From Streptomyces sp. PR69 (GTDB lineage: Bacteria > Actinomycetota > Actinomycetes > Streptomycetales > Streptomycetaceae): 64,000 bases of DNA. Positions within the stretch are counted from its first letter, which is position 1. Every line of letters starts with the position of its first letter. A program made the translations under genes and the position numbers. The stretch spans positions 1-64,000 of the forward strand of contig NZ_JAOWCB010000032.1 in NCBI RefSeq assembly GCF_026420845.1, read 5' to 3'. Positions 40,670 to 49,832 of this stretch are shown one piece after another. The notes beneath the pieces were generated by a model. It was not told the origin of the DNA and ran no database searches. It saw nothing but the letters and a program-made list of their open reading frames with translations.

Positions 40670-42212
40670 GCCGGGACGCCTGCCCGCTCAGCGCCTGGTT
40701 CAGCGCCCGCTTGGTGACCTTGCCCATGTCGTTGCGGGGCAGGGCGTCCAGATACCGCACCGTACGCGGCCGCTTGTGCGGTGCGAGCTGCCCGGCCACA
40801 TGCTCCGCCAACTCCTCGGCCGGCGGCGGCGTCCGGGGATCGGCCGGCACGATCCAGGCGACGACCCGCTCCCCCAGATCCGCGTCCGGCTCGCCCGTCA
40901 CCGCCGCCTCACGCACACCGGGGTGGTCCAGCAGCGCGTTCTCGATCTCACCCGCGCCGATCTTGTAGCCGCCGCTCTTGATCAGATCGGTGGCCTTGCG
41001 CCCTACGATCCGTACATATCCGTCCGGATCGCGGACCGCCATGTCGCCCGTGCGGAACCAGGCTCCGGGCCGTGTGCCGTCGAAGGCGGCGGCGGTGGCG
41101 TCGGGCCGGTTCAGATACTCCGTGAAGAGGCTGTCCCCGCGCACCTGGATCTCGCCGATGGTCTCCCCGTCGTACACGGAGATCTCCGCGCCGTCGTCGG
41201 CGATCAGCCGCAGCTCCACGCCGGGCAGCGGCGGCCCGACGGTCCCCGGCCGGGCTGGCCCGCCCACCGGGACGGACGCGGGGGTCCGGGGGGTCACCCG
41301 CGGAGAACACAGCATCAGGGTTTCGGTCATGCCGTAGCGTTCGATCACCCGGCGGCCGGTCGCCGCCGCGATCCGTTCGTGGTCGTGCAGCGGCAGCGCG
41401 GCCGAACCCGACACCAGCAGCCGTGTGTCGGCCAGCGCCTTGGCCAACTCGCCGTCCTCCTCCGCCGCCTGGGCCAGCCGGTGGTACATCGTGGGCACGC
41501 CGAAGAGCATCGTGCCGCCGGACGCCAGCTCACGCCCCGCCGCCTGCGGGGTGAAGCTCCCCAGGTGGCGCAGCTCCCCGCCCCGCCTCAGCGGCCCCAG
41601 CACGCCCAGGATCAACCCATGCACATGGAACAGCGGCAGCCCGTGCACCAGGACGTCGTCCGCGGTCCAGGCCCAGACGTCCGCGAGGGCGTCAAGAGTG
41701 GCGGCGACCGCCCGGCGCGGCAGCACCGCGCCCTTCGGCGGGCCGGTGGTGCCCGAGGTGTAGACGACGAACGCGGGCAGGGCGGGGTCGTACGCCGTGT
41801 CGAGCCCCCACACCGCGCCCGCGCCCGTGCCTGCGCCCGCGCCGTCGTCGTTGGCCGGCTCGGCGGTGACGTCGATGCGCGGCAGCGCACCGAGCCGGCC
41901 GGGCAGCGCCTCGCCGGGCGCGGCCAGCACGGCGGCCGGCGCGCTGTCCGCGATGACATGGGCCAGCTCGCGCTCGCCGGACTTCGGGTTCAGCGGCACC
42001 ACAGCCGCACCCGCCAGCAGCGCCCCGACGACCGCGACGGCCGTCTGAGGCGTCGGCACAGCCCAGACGGCGACCCGCGCCCCCTTCTCCAGCCGTTCGG
42101 CCACCGGGTGTGCCGCGGCCGCCAGTTGTCCGTACGTCAGGGAGCGGCCGGGGAAGCGCAGGGCGACGCGGTCCGGATCCGCGCCGGCGGGCCGGGGAAA
42201 GAGGGAACTCAC
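40662..42212 (-). CDS. matB: Malonyl-CoA synthetase MatB
   Basis: 516 residues, ANL-family acyl-CoA synthetase. ATP motif VYTSGTTGPPKGA near residue 150, then FHVHGL, GVPTMYHRLA, the RYGMTETLM A5 motif, WFRTGDMAV (A7) and the catalytic Lys in the last domain (NDMGKVTKRALN). The N-terminus SSLFPRP and overall pattern match the characterised Streptomyces MatB, which makes malonyl- and methylmalonyl-CoA from the diacids and supplies polyketide extender units. GTG start at 42212 agrees with that N-terminus; the longer frame does not. Overlaps the carboxyltransferase gene. Confidence 0.9.
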   Translation of the reverse strand: MSSLFPRPAGADPDRVALRFPGRSLTYGQLAAAAHPVAERLEKGARVAVWAVPTPQTAVAVVGALLAGAAVVPLNPKSGERELAHVIADSAPAAVLAAPGEALPGRLGALPRIDVTAEPANDDGAGAGTGAGAVWGLDTAYDPALPAFVVYTSGTTGPPKGAVLPRRAVAATLDALADVWAWTADDVLVHGLPLFHVHGLILGVLGPLRRGGELRHLGSFTPQAAGRELASGGTMLFGVPTMYHRLAQAAEEDGELAKALADTRLLVSGSAALPLHDHERIAAATGRRVIERYGMTETLMLCSPRVTPRTPASVPVGGPARPGTVGPPLPGVELRLIADDGAEISVYDGETIGEIQVRGDSLFTEYLNRPDATAAAFDGTRPGAWFRTGDMAVRDPDGYVRIVGRKATDLIKSGGYKIGAGEIENALLDHPGVREAAVTGEPDADLGERVVAWIVPADPRTPPPAEELAEHVAGQLAPHKRPRTVRYLDALPRNDMGKVTKRALNQALSGQASRHG

Positions 42213-42407
42213 GGGCTGACTGGTCCTCTCCGGTCGGTGCGGTCGCCGCGATCCGCGCGACCACTGCGATCGTTGCATGGGACACGGGTGCTGGGACACG
42301 GGTGCATGGCTGTCGTTCGCCGATGCCCCCAGGCGGCAGCATTCCCCTGTCTACTCGTGCGTAACAAGGCGGGCGCGTGCCCATGGCCACATCTACGGCA
42401 ACGGCGC

Positions 42408-43058
42408 CTACGGCAACGGCAGCGCGATCTTGACCGCGTATCCGGCCACCAGGCCGTATCCGATCCGGAAGGTCCACGCACGGGCGCGCGCGGAGATCCG
42501 GGCCCCGGCGAAGGAGGAGCCCGCGATCAGCAGCTGCTGCCAGAGGAGGGAGGCGAGGAACACCCCGGCGACGAAAACGCCCCCGGCGGCGGGGCCGCGC
42601 AGCGCCGCCCCCTGCGCGGTGGTCAGCGCGGCGAAGTAGAGCGCGGTGGTGGGGTTGACCGCGGTGAGCCCGGCGAACGTCCAGAAGGTACGGGCGACAC
42701 CGGCGGCCCCGTCGGCTGGACCGGTCCCGTCGGCTGGACCGGCCGCGGCCGCGGCGGCGGGCGGAGGCGTACGCGACGCCAGCAGCCCGCGGGCCGCGAT
42801 CACAAGGAGGACGGCCGCGGCGACGAGCCGCACCCATGCCTCGACGCCGGAGAGGGCGGCGGCGACGAGCGGGCCGAGAGCGGTGGCCACGGCCGCGTAC
42901 ACCAGATCCACCACGGCGACGGCGGTCGCCGCGGCCACCGCGCCGCGGCGTCCGCGCATGCCCTCCTGGATGAGCAGCACGCCCATCGCTCCAAGCGGCA
43001 TCGCCACTCCCAGCCCCGCCGCCGCGCCTGCCGCCGCCGTCGTCCACCACTCGCCCAT
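42408..43058 (-). CDS. LysE-family amino-acid/small-molecule exporter
   Basis: 216 residues, six predicted membrane helices. Typical first helix and loop GVAMPLGAMGVLLIQEGMRG, and the central LTAVNPTTALYFAAL, the conserved NP motif. A Gly/Pro/Ala-rich loop (residues ~100-120, with a repeated GPADG) separates the halves. Exported substrate unknown. ATG at 43058. Lies between matB and the kinase-mbl operon, all minus strand. Confidence 0.85.
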   Translation of the reverse strand: MGEWWTTAAAGAAAGLGVAMPLGAMGVLLIQEGMRGRRGAVAAATAVAVVDLVYAAVATALGPLVAAALSGVEAWVRLVAAAVLLVIAARGLLASRTPPPAAAAAAGPADGTGPADGAAGVARTFWTFAGLTAVNPTTALYFAALTTAQGAALRGPAAGGVFVAGVFLASLLWQQLLIAGSSFAGARISARARAWTFRIGYGLVAGYAVKIALPLP

Positions 43059-43111
43059 GGGCCCCACTGTCGGGTCCGGGGCCCGTGGCCGGCGACTGAT
43101 TTTCGCTGCTG

Positions 43112-43156
43112 CCCCGCTACCCCGCTGCCCCGCTACCCCGCTACCCCGCTTCCCCG
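43112..43156. repeat. 8-base tandem repeat CCCCGCT(A/G/T)
   Basis: Five full copies and a partial one in the gap between the kinase end and the LysE start. Probable slippage tract; may affect the LysE promoter. Confidence 0.85.
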
Positions 43157-43200
43157 TTCGCCGCTCCCCGCTCGCCGTACGCAGCCATGAGGCCAGGCCG

Positions 43201-44730
43201 CTACCCGGGATGCTGCCAGGTGAACACCGTGCCGCCCGGCGCGCCGTCGTCGCGGACGCCGTCGTCCCTGACAGCCAGGCGCACAGTGTTGCGGCCGTCC
43301 GCAGGCCGGGCCGTCGCCTCGATCTCCACCTCGACCGCGGAGACGCCCGGCCGGCGGTGCGCCGCCGCCAGCGCGCCGCGCAGCGCCGCGAGCAGCTCGG
43401 TCGCCGCGGGCTCGGCGACGAGTGCGTCCACCGCGCCCGTGAAGTGCACCGAGGGGACAAAGCCCAGCAGCGCCGCCGCTCCGCCGGTCTCCCGCAGCAC
43501 CCGGCCGCGGAACCCGGTGGGAGCCTCGGCCGGCGGCTGCTGAAGGGCGAAGATCGCCGTCCGCACCTCCTGGATCGTGGCGTTCAGTTCGTCCACCGCC
43601 TGCCCGAGCAGTGTGTCTGTGTCCCGAGCGGTCTCGCTCGCCGCGCGCCGCCGCGTCGACTCCAGCATCATCTCCGTGGCGAACAGCCGCTGCACGACAA
43701 GGTCGTGCAGATCCCGGGCGATCCGGTCCCGGTCCTCGTACACCGCGAGCTGCTCGCGGTCGTGCCGGGCGTCCGCGAGCACCAGCGCAAGCGCCGCCTG
43801 CGAGGCGAACTGCGAGGCCAGCAGCCGCTCCACCGCCGTGTACGGGCGGCCGTGCCGGCGGCGCGGCAGGGCCAGTGTGCCGATCAGCCGGCCGCCGCTC
43901 TGCAGCGGCAGCATCATGCTCGGCCCGAACCGGTGCCGCACCTGAGTGGTCATCCGGGGATCGGTCGCCGAGTCCTCCACGAACACCGGCTCCCCGCCGA
44001 GCAGTTGCTCCAGCACGGGCGAGCCAGGGGCGATCGCCGTGCCGATCAGATCCCCCGGGTCGCCGTGCGTCGACGCGGCCACGATCTCCATGCCGCCCGC
44101 CGGGGTCGGCTGCAGGATCACCCCGGCCGAGGCGTCGGCGAGGATACGGGCCCGCTCGGCCACGACCGTCAGCGCGTCGTCCGCGCTGCGGCCGGTGAGC
44201 AGCGCCGTCGTCACCGCCGCGGCCCCTTCGATCCAGCGTTCCCGCTGCCGGGCCGTCTCGTACAGCCGGGCGTTGCCGATCGCGATGCCCGCCTGGGAGG
44301 CGAGTACGCGGAGCACCGCCTCGTCCTCGCCGGTGAAGGGGCCCTCGCGCTTCCCGGTGAGACAGAGCCGGCCGAAAGCCTCGGTGTGGACGCGTACGGG
44401 GACCCCGAGGAACGTCCGCATCCGCGGGCCGCCCTCCGCCAGGCCGTCGATCCGCAGCGGCTGCGGCCCGTGGCCTTCCTCGCCCTCCTTGTCCCGGTCG
44501 GCGAGGAGCGCGGCGAGCCGGCCGATCAGCTCCCTGTCCGCGTCGGACATCGCCGTGGTGTAAAGCCCGGTGCGGCGGCCGCGCTCCGGGTCGATCACCT
44601 CAAGCGCGCCGTACCGGGCGTCCGCCAGTTCTGCGGCGGTGTCCACGACGCGCTGGAGCGTGGTGCGCAGCTCCAGGTCGGAGCCTACGGCGAGAACGGC
44701 GTCCAGCAGTGTCGGAAGCCGGGGCCTCAC
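43201..44730 (-). CDS. GAF-domain histidine kinase-like protein (DevS type) with degenerate ATPase end
   Basis: 509 residues. Two GAF domains (about residues 18-155 and 170-315), then HisKA_3 dimerisation helix with His342 in IARDLHDLVVQRLFA. The C-terminal ATP-binding part is short and lacks a clear N-box (ALRGALAAAHRR instead of N-containing helix) and the usual glycine boxes (VRDDGAPGGTVFTW). So autophosphorylation is doubtful. GTG start. It overlaps the end of mbl by four bases and must be co-translated. GAF domains of this type sense haem-bound gases or redox in mycobacterial DevS/DosT; no haem His can be assigned here. No response regulator gene is adjacent. Confidence 0.85.
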   Translation of the reverse strand: MRPRLPTLLDAVLAVGSDLELRTTLQRVVDTAAELADARYGALEVIDPERGRRTGLYTTAMSDADRELIGRLAALLADRDKEGEEGHGPQPLRIDGLAEGGPRMRTFLGVPVRVHTEAFGRLCLTGKREGPFTGEDEAVLRVLASQAGIAIGNARLYETARQRERWIEGAAAVTTALLTGRSADDALTVVAERARILADASAGVILQPTPAGGMEIVAASTHGDPGDLIGTAIAPGSPVLEQLLGGEPVFVEDSATDPRMTTQVRHRFGPSMMLPLQSGGRLIGTLALPRRRHGRPYTAVERLLASQFASQAALALVLADARHDREQLAVYEDRDRIARDLHDLVVQRLFATEMMLESTRRRAASETARDTDTLLGQAVDELNATIQEVRTAIFALQQPPAEAPTGFRGRVLRETGGAAALLGFVPSVHFTGAVDALVAEPAATELLAALRGALAAAHRRPGVSAVEVEIEATARPADGRNTVRLAVRDDGVRDDGAPGGTVFTWQHPG

Positions 44731-45866
44731 TCCGCCGCGGCAGGCTGGGCGGTTGCGCCCGCGGCCTTGGCCGGGGCGGCGGCTCGCTCGGGCCGCACCG
44801 CCTTCTCCTTCCTGTCACTGACGCGGATCGTGTCGGCCAGCGGGTCGAGCACCATGGGCTGGATCTTGCCCTCCAGCATCGCGCCGAGGCCCAGGACGGC
44901 GCAGACGTCGGGCCGTTCGGCGATCCGCACCGGCATTCCGGTCGCGTTGTGCAGCATCTGGTCGAGCCCGGGCAGCAGCGCACTGCCGCCGACCATCATG
45001 ATCCCGCGGTCGGCGAGATCGGCGACCAGGTCCGGCGGGCAGTCCCGCAGCACCTTGCCGATGCCGTCGAGGACCGCCGTCAGCGGGGTGTGGATGGCGT
45101 CCCGCACGGCGGCGGTGTCCACGTGCACGGAACGGGCCAGACCGGTGGCCACGTCCCGGCCGTGGATCTCCGTCGAGGCGGGGCCGTGCGGGGTCAGGCC
45201 GTTGCCGTGCAGGGCGAGCTGGAGCGGCCGGACCGACTGGGTGGGCAGCATCAGCTCATGCTGGTGCCGCAGATGCTGGATGACGGCGTGGTCGATGGCG
45301 TCCCCGCCGACGGGAATCCGCTCGGCCGTGACGATCGAGCCGAGGGAGAGCACGGCGACCTGCGTGGTCGCCGCACCGCACACCATGATCATCGTGGCGG
45401 TGGGCTGCTCCACGGGGAGCCCGCAGCCGACGGCCGCGGCGATCAGGGTGTCCACCAGCTCGACCCGGCGGGCCCCGAGGCCCACGAGCGTCTCGACGGC
45501 GGCGCGCTGGGCCAGCGGATCGCTGTCGTGCGGGGTGCAGGCGGCGGCGCGCAGCCGGGGCTTGCGGCGCAGCTGGCGACGGAGCTTCTCGCCGAGGAGA
45601 TGGCGCAGCATCCGCTGCGCCATCTCGATGTCGACGACGGTGCCGCCGGAGACGGGGCGGGCGACGCGGATGTAGTCGGGTGTGCGCCCGGTCATCTTCT
45701 CGGCGAGCGCGCCGACCGCGATGAGCGCGCCGGTGCGCGTGTTGACGGCGGCGACGCTGGGCTCGTCGACGACGAGTCCCACGCCCTTGACGAAGACGCG
45801 GGTCCTGGCCGCTCCGATGTCGACGGCGAGATGGCAACGGCGCAGCTGCTCAAGGTTGACGGTCAC
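44727..45866 (-). CDS. mbl: MreB-like actin homologue Mbl
   Basis: 379 residues. Actin-fold pattern: LAVDIGAARTRVFVKGVG at the start, EPSVAAVNTRTG, PVSGGTVVDIEMAQRML, then VVCGAATTQVAVLSLGSI-type phosphate-2 loop and GIMMVGGSALLPGLDQML adenosine motif. The first phosphate loop is looser than that of canonical MreB (GAARTR instead of GTANT). Streptomyces has mreB plus a shorter, divergent mbl linked to spore-wall integrity. An Ala/Pro/Lys-rich tail of ~30 residues follows. GTG start with GGGAGG upstream. Operon with the GAF kinase. Confidence 0.88.
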   Translation of the reverse strand: MTVNLEQLRRCHLAVDIGAARTRVFVKGVGLVVDEPSVAAVNTRTGALIAVGALAEKMTGRTPDYIRVARPVSGGTVVDIEMAQRMLRHLLGEKLRRQLRRKPRLRAAACTPHDSDPLAQRAAVETLVGLGARRVELVDTLIAAAVGCGLPVEQPTATMIMVCGAATTQVAVLSLGSIVTAERIPVGGDAIDHAVIQHLRHQHELMLPTQSVRPLQLALHGNGLTPHGPASTEIHGRDVATGLARSVHVDTAAVRDAIHTPLTAVLDGIGKVLRDCPPDLVADLADRGIMMVGGSALLPGLDQMLHNATGMPVRIAERPDVCAVLGLGAMLEGKIQPMVLDPLADTIRVSDRKEKAVRPERAAAPAKAAGATAQPAAAE

Positions 45867-46615
45867 GACGGGTCCTCCCGAATGGGGTTCTCCTCGCATC
45901 CTCCGATCACGACGCCCTGCGCGCGCGCTGAACTCCGCCGCACGGGCGTACACCCCCTGACACCCCACCAGCTCCCCGCTCCCCGGGCAGCCCCACACGG
46001 GGGCCGCGCCCCCCGCCCACCGCCGGCCAGCCCCGAGGCACAGGCACCAAACACCCGCCTCGTGCGGGCGGCCTTACACCGCGGTGCGGCTGGGGCGTGC
46101 CGCGGGGTGCGCCCGGCGCTGCGCGCGGGCGGGGTGCCGGGGGGCTTTGCCCTCCACGGTCTCAGGCTCGCCCCCGGCCCGGTGCTCCGCACGGGCGGAG
46201 CCGGGTGGTACCGGGCGTGACCGGTTGGCAGGGGTGTCTGCGTGCACCTCGCTTCCGGCTCGTTGTTCCGCGAGCGGAGGGGGCCGGAGCGCGTGGCGCG
46301 CTCCGCTCGGGTGGGGCTCGGCGGCGTCGGGTGTCTGCCCCGCGCTGCGCGGGAGCGGGAGGGCGGGACGGCTCTTGGTGTGGGCGGAGTGCTCGCCTCG
46401 TGCGGGCGGCCCCACACCGTGGGGGGCGGCGCGACGCGGGGTGCGCCCGGCGTTGCGCGCGGGGCCACGGGCACGCCCGCTGGCACGGGCGTCGGCCCTG
46501 CTGAAGTCCCGGGGCCCGGGGGTTTGCCCCCGGTTTCGGGAAGCGGGGGTCCCCCACGTCGCAGGGGGAGGGGATGGGGAGAACGCCCGCAAGGGCACCG
46601 CCCTCCCGCCCGCCC
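45867..46615. repeat. 750-base intergenic mosaic of short G+C-rich repeats
   Basis: No supported gene; the frames found on both strands are shadows. Two ~70-base blocks, near 46054 and 46397, share CTCGTGCGGGCGGCC...CACACCG and GGGGTGCGCCCGGCG(C/T)TGCGC. Small hairpins include GCTCCG-CACGGG-CGGAGC (46184-46201) and TCCGCGAGCGGA (near 46268). Near the right edge is GGGTTTGCCCCCGGTTTCGG, the module also seen near 21.35 kb. Confidence 0.7.
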
Positions 46616-47176
46616 TCACGGCAGCCGCTGCAACAGCCCCCACGTGAACTCCGCCACCCGCTCCCGCCCGTCGGGCATCGTCAGCCGCAGCCGCCACCGT
46701 GTCGGCGCGGACCCCTCCAGGGGACGCGCCGGAGAAAACGCGGCGGCGGCCTCGTCGACCGTGCAGGACCAGGGGACCAGGTCCGCCTCACCCCGCAGCG
46801 CCGGCCCGGGCGTGCCCGGCGCGCGCACCAGCCACTCGTTCCACACCGCGCCCTTGTCCCCCGCCAGAACCTCGAACCGCAGAGTCGGCCAGAGCGGCAG
46901 CGGCCACAGCAGCGCATCGCACTCAAGGTCGCCGATACGGCGGCGGGCGGTCTGCTCCGGCGGGCCGAGCACCGAACGGTAGCGGGCCAGCGCGCCCCGC
47001 CCCCGGGGCGCGCGCACCATCGCCTGCCAGCGGCGGTTGGCCTCTCGCATCTCGGCGACCGAGGCTCCCAGCTCCCGCCGGGCGTCCTCGACCAGCCCCG
47101 GCTGGAAGTCGGCCATGCGGCGCAGCAGCACCAGCTGGAACTCACGCACCCCGAACGGTGTGGCATCGGCAGACAT
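46616..47176 (-). CDS. Conserved hypothetical protein
   Basis: 186 residues from the ATG giving MSADATPFGVREFQL. A 19-residue longer start is possible; neither has a strong ribosome site. N-terminal helices (LVLLRRMADFQPGLVEDARR) are followed by a beta-rich part (LRFEVLAGDKGAVWNEWLVR ... RWRLRLTMPDGRERVAEFTW). No signal peptide or membrane helix. No known function. It is divergent from the CxxC membrane protein to its right. Confidence 0.7.
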   Translation of the reverse strand: MSADATPFGVREFQLVLLRRMADFQPGLVEDARRELGASVAEMREANRRWQAMVRAPRGRGALARYRSVLGPPEQTARRRIGDLECDALLWPLPLWPTLRFEVLAGDKGAVWNEWLVRAPGTPGPALRGEADLVPWSCTVDEAAAAFSPARPLEGSAPTRWRLRLTMPDGRERVAEFTWGLLQRLP

Positions 47177-47294
47177 GCCGACATACTGCCGTTCCCGGTG
47201 ACCGCCCACATACTCCGGACCGAGGCAGTCCACACAGGATCCTCACAGTGCGGACCGGCCGGCCTGCCCTTCGGGCGCATAATCTGCGGGCGCC

Positions 47295-48131
47295 ATGGAT
47301 TACTGCCAGCCGTGCCGACGGCACCTCAACGGCGCCCTCGCCTGCGCCGGGTGCGGTACGCCCGCCGAGGAGCTGCACCGCCACACCAGCGGCCTCGGCG
47401 CGCCCGCGGGGGACCAGGTCTTCGAGCTGTCCGACGTGTCGGAGACGTACGGCGACGGCGGCCACCACACCCACCGGCGTGCGCGCCGGGACACCCCGCG
47501 CCGCCAGCGGCCCAGCGGGCGCCGGGCCCGCAGGCGGCGCGGCCGCAAGGCGGTGATCGGCACGTTCGGGCTGGCGCTCGCGGCCGGCGCGCTCAGCCTG
47601 GCCGAGCTGGCGACGGAGTACGGCGGCGGCGACGGCCCCGCGGACCTGGTGAAGGAGAAAGCTTCCTACGAGTCCGAGACCGCGCCGCTCCCAACCGAGG
47701 TCGACGACACCCCCGACGGCCCGGGCGAGGTGACCCGGCCCGCCGTCATCTCGTCGGGCTCCCCGGAGCCCTCCGCGAGCGGCAGCTCCGGCGCCGGTGA
47801 GCCGACCGGGTCCGGAACGGCGACGTCCGGCCCCGCCGCGCCGGGCGGCGGGGAGGGCAGCGGCAGCCCCGCTCCCGGCGGCGAGAACAGCGAAGACGGC
47901 GGCGACGGCGACGGCGGCGACGCGGACGGCATACGTCCGTCGGGGTCCGCGTCGCCCGGTGACGGCGACGCCTCCCCGACGGCCTCCGACCCCGCGGACC
48001 CGCCTCCCGGCGACGACGCCTCCCCGTCGGCGTCCGCGCCGACCTCCAGCGAGAGCCCGTCCGATCCCACGTCGAGCCCTTCCCCCACCCCCACCGAGGA
48101 CGAGAGCTGTTTCCTCTGGTTCTGCTGGTGA
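47295..48131 (+). CDS. Zinc-ribbon membrane protein with long Ser/Asp/Pro-rich exterior
   Basis: 278 residues. N-terminal double CxxC (DYCQPCRRHL ... ACAGCG) is a small zinc ribbon in the cytoplasm. An arginine-rich stretch (RRQRPSGRRARRRRGRK) precedes one membrane helix (AVIGTFGLALAAGALSLAEL) near 87-106. The remaining ~170 residues are low-complexity Gly/Ser/Pro/Asp with a conserved aromatic end CFLWFCW. Conserved in streptomycetes as a transmembrane protein of unknown role. ATG start at 47295. Confidence 0.75.
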   Translation: MDYCQPCRRHLNGALACAGCGTPAEELHRHTSGLGAPAGDQVFELSDVSETYGDGGHHTHRRARRDTPRRQRPSGRRARRRRGRKAVIGTFGLALAAGALSLAELATEYGGGDGPADLVKEKASYESETAPLPTEVDDTPDGPGEVTRPAVISSGSPEPSASGSSGAGEPTGSGTATSGPAAPGGGEGSGSPAPGGENSEDGGDGDGGDADGIRPSGSASPGDGDASPTASDPADPPPGDDASPSASAPTSSESPSDPTSSPSPTPTEDESCFLWFCW

Positions 48132-48186
48132 CCGCCCCGGCCGCCGGCCGCGCTGCCTCGGCCGGCCACGCCGCCCGCTCCGGCCC

Positions 48187-48645
48187 TTACGCCGCCTCGC
48201 CGAGCATCCGCCGCAGCAGATCCCGCAGCACCGTCCGCTCCTCGGCCGACAGCTGCGCCAGCGGCTCCCGCGCGAAGTCCAGTGAGTCCCGCAGCCGCCG
48301 GGCCGTCTCACGCCCCTGAGCCGTCGGCGCGGCCAGCTTGATCCGCCGGTCGGCCGGGTCCGGGCGGCGCTCCACCAGCCCGCGGGCCTCCAGCCGGTCC
48401 ACGATCCCCGTCACATTCGACGGCTCGCACTTCAGCTTCTGCGCGATACGGCGCATGGGCATCGGCTCCAGAGTGAGCAGCCCCAGCACCCGCGCCTGCG
48501 CGCCGGTGAGGGAGTGCTGGGCCGCGGCCTCCTCGTACTCCTCGTGGTAGCGGGCCACGACCGTGCCGATCAGCTCGACCACTTCGAGGGTGAGGGCGTC
48601 GGCACGGGGGGCGGGGGCCGAGGCGGCGGCGCTGGCTGAATCCAT
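48187..48645 (-). CDS. MarR-family transcriptional regulator
   Basis: 152 residues. Winged helix-turn-helix with RRIAQKLKCEPSNVTGIVDR then EARGLVERRPDPADRRIKLA. Divergent from the MDR oxidoreductase and, beyond it, an ohr gene, so a peroxide- or quinone-type effector is likely. But the N-terminal redox Cys of OhrR is absent; the only Cys is residue 73, inside the recognition region. So peroxide sensing by the OhrR mechanism is improbable unless Cys73 does it. ATG at 48645. Confidence 0.88.
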   Translation of the reverse strand: MDSASAAASAPAPRADALTLEVVELIGTVVARYHEEYEEAAAQHSLTGAQARVLGLLTLEPMPMRRIAQKLKCEPSNVTGIVDRLEARGLVERRPDPADRRIKLAAPTAQGRETARRLRDSLDFAREPLAQLSAEERTVLRDLLRRMLGEAA

Positions 48646-48736
48646 GACACGGAGTCTACCCAGATACTTGACAACATGAAATATCCAGGCGCATGGTTGT
48701 TTCAGTTCATGAAGCTTTTCTAGGAGGCATCGCCGT
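48646..48736. promoter_or_regulatory. Divergent promoter/operator region of marR and MDR gene
   Basis: The 91-base gap has a perfect TTGACA at 48668-48673 oriented to the oxidoreductase. AACATGAAAT (48672-48682) and TTCAGTTCATG (48701-48711) are imperfect mirror elements of the size MarR proteins bind. No experimentally known consensus can be cited; this is a candidate only. Confidence 0.45.
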
Positions 48737-49756
48737 ATGTCCGCACTCCCCGCGTCCGGCCGCGCCTGGCATCTGACGGCCCGCCCCCACGGCTGGCCCA
48801 CGGCCGACGACGTCGCCCTGCGTGAAGTCCCGGTCGCCGCGCCGGGCGAGGGCCGCATCCTGGTGCGCAATCTGCACTTCTCGGTCGACCCCTATATGCG
48901 CGGCCGGATGAACGACGTGAAGTCGTACGTCGCGCCGTTCCAGCTCGACCAGCCCATGGACGGCGGCGCGGTCGGCGAGGTCATCGCGTCAAACGCCGAG
49001 GGCTTCGCCGTCGGCGACCACGTCCTGCACGGCCTCGGCTGGCGTGAGTACGCGGATGTCGAAGCCCGCCATGCCACCAAGGTCGACGGCTCGCTCGCCC
49101 CGCTCTCCACCTACCTCGGCGTCCTCGGCATGCCGGGCCTCACGGCGTACGCAGGGCTCTTTGAAACCGCCTCCTTCAAGGAGGGCGACGCCGTCTTCGT
49201 CTCCGGCGCGGCGGGCGCGGTCGGCAGCCAGGTCGGCCAGATGGCGAAGATCAAGGGCGCCTCGCGCGTCATCGGCTCCGCCGGCTCCGACGAGAAGGTC
49301 AAGCTGCTCGTCGAGGAGTACGGCTTTGACGCGGCGTTCAACTACAAGAACGGCCCCGTCGCGGAGCAGCTCAAGCAGGCCGCCCCCGACGGCATCGACG
49401 TGTACTTCGACAATGTGGGCGGCGACCACCTGGAGGCCGCCATCTCGTCGCTCAACGTGCACGGCCGCGCCACGCTCTGCGGTGCGATCGCCCAGTACAA
49501 CGACACCGCGCCGGCCCCCGGCCCGCGCAATCTCGCCCTCGTCATCGGAAAGCGGCTGCGGCTCCAGGGCGTCCTGGTGCGCGACCACGCCGCGCTTCAG
49601 CCGCGGTTCGTCCAGGACGTCTCCGGCTGGATCCGCTCCGGCGAGCTGAAGTACGCGGAGACCGTCGTCCAGGGCATCGAGAACGGCTTTGACGCCTTCC
49701 TCGGCATGCTCCGCGGTGAGAACACCGGAAAGATGATCGTTTCCCTTGCCCACTGA
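48737..49756 (+). CDS. NADP-dependent MDR-family oxidoreductase (quinone/alkenal reductase-like)
   Basis: 339 residues, zinc-free medium-chain dehydrogenase. NADPH site FVSGAAGAVGSQVGQMAK near residues 155-172, then DVYFDNVGGDHLEAAISSL and GRATLCGAIAQYN. The pattern matches the prostaglandin reductase/leukotriene B4 dehydrogenase-like group, which reduces reactive enals and enones. Ribosome site TAGGAGG lies upstream of the ATG. Divergent from marR, followed by ohr, so the three form a small stress module. Confidence 0.9.
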   Translation: MSALPASGRAWHLTARPHGWPTADDVALREVPVAAPGEGRILVRNLHFSVDPYMRGRMNDVKSYVAPFQLDQPMDGGAVGEVIASNAEGFAVGDHVLHGLGWREYADVEARHATKVDGSLAPLSTYLGVLGMPGLTAYAGLFETASFKEGDAVFVSGAAGAVGSQVGQMAKIKGASRVIGSAGSDEKVKLLVEEYGFDAAFNYKNGPVAEQLKQAAPDGIDVYFDNVGGDHLEAAISSLNVHGRATLCGAIAQYNDTAPAPGPRNLALVIGKRLRLQGVLVRDHAALQPRFVQDVSGWIRSGELKYAETVVQGIENGFDAFLGMLRGENTGKMIVSLAH

Positions 49757-49832
49757 GCCCGGCTAGGCTCACGCCAGACCGCCGCGATCGTGGGCGCGAG
49801 TCGCGGCGACACTCCAGGAGGAATCCTCAAGC

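Noticed and set aside
43112..43156. Possible CRISPR-like short repeat array
   Set aside because: Unit is 8 bases with no spacers; a simple tandem repeat. No CRISPR array or cas gene was seen in the window.
42646..45675. 1009-codon plus-strand frame
   Set aside because: Shadow of kinase, mbl and LysE genes in a very GC-rich genome.
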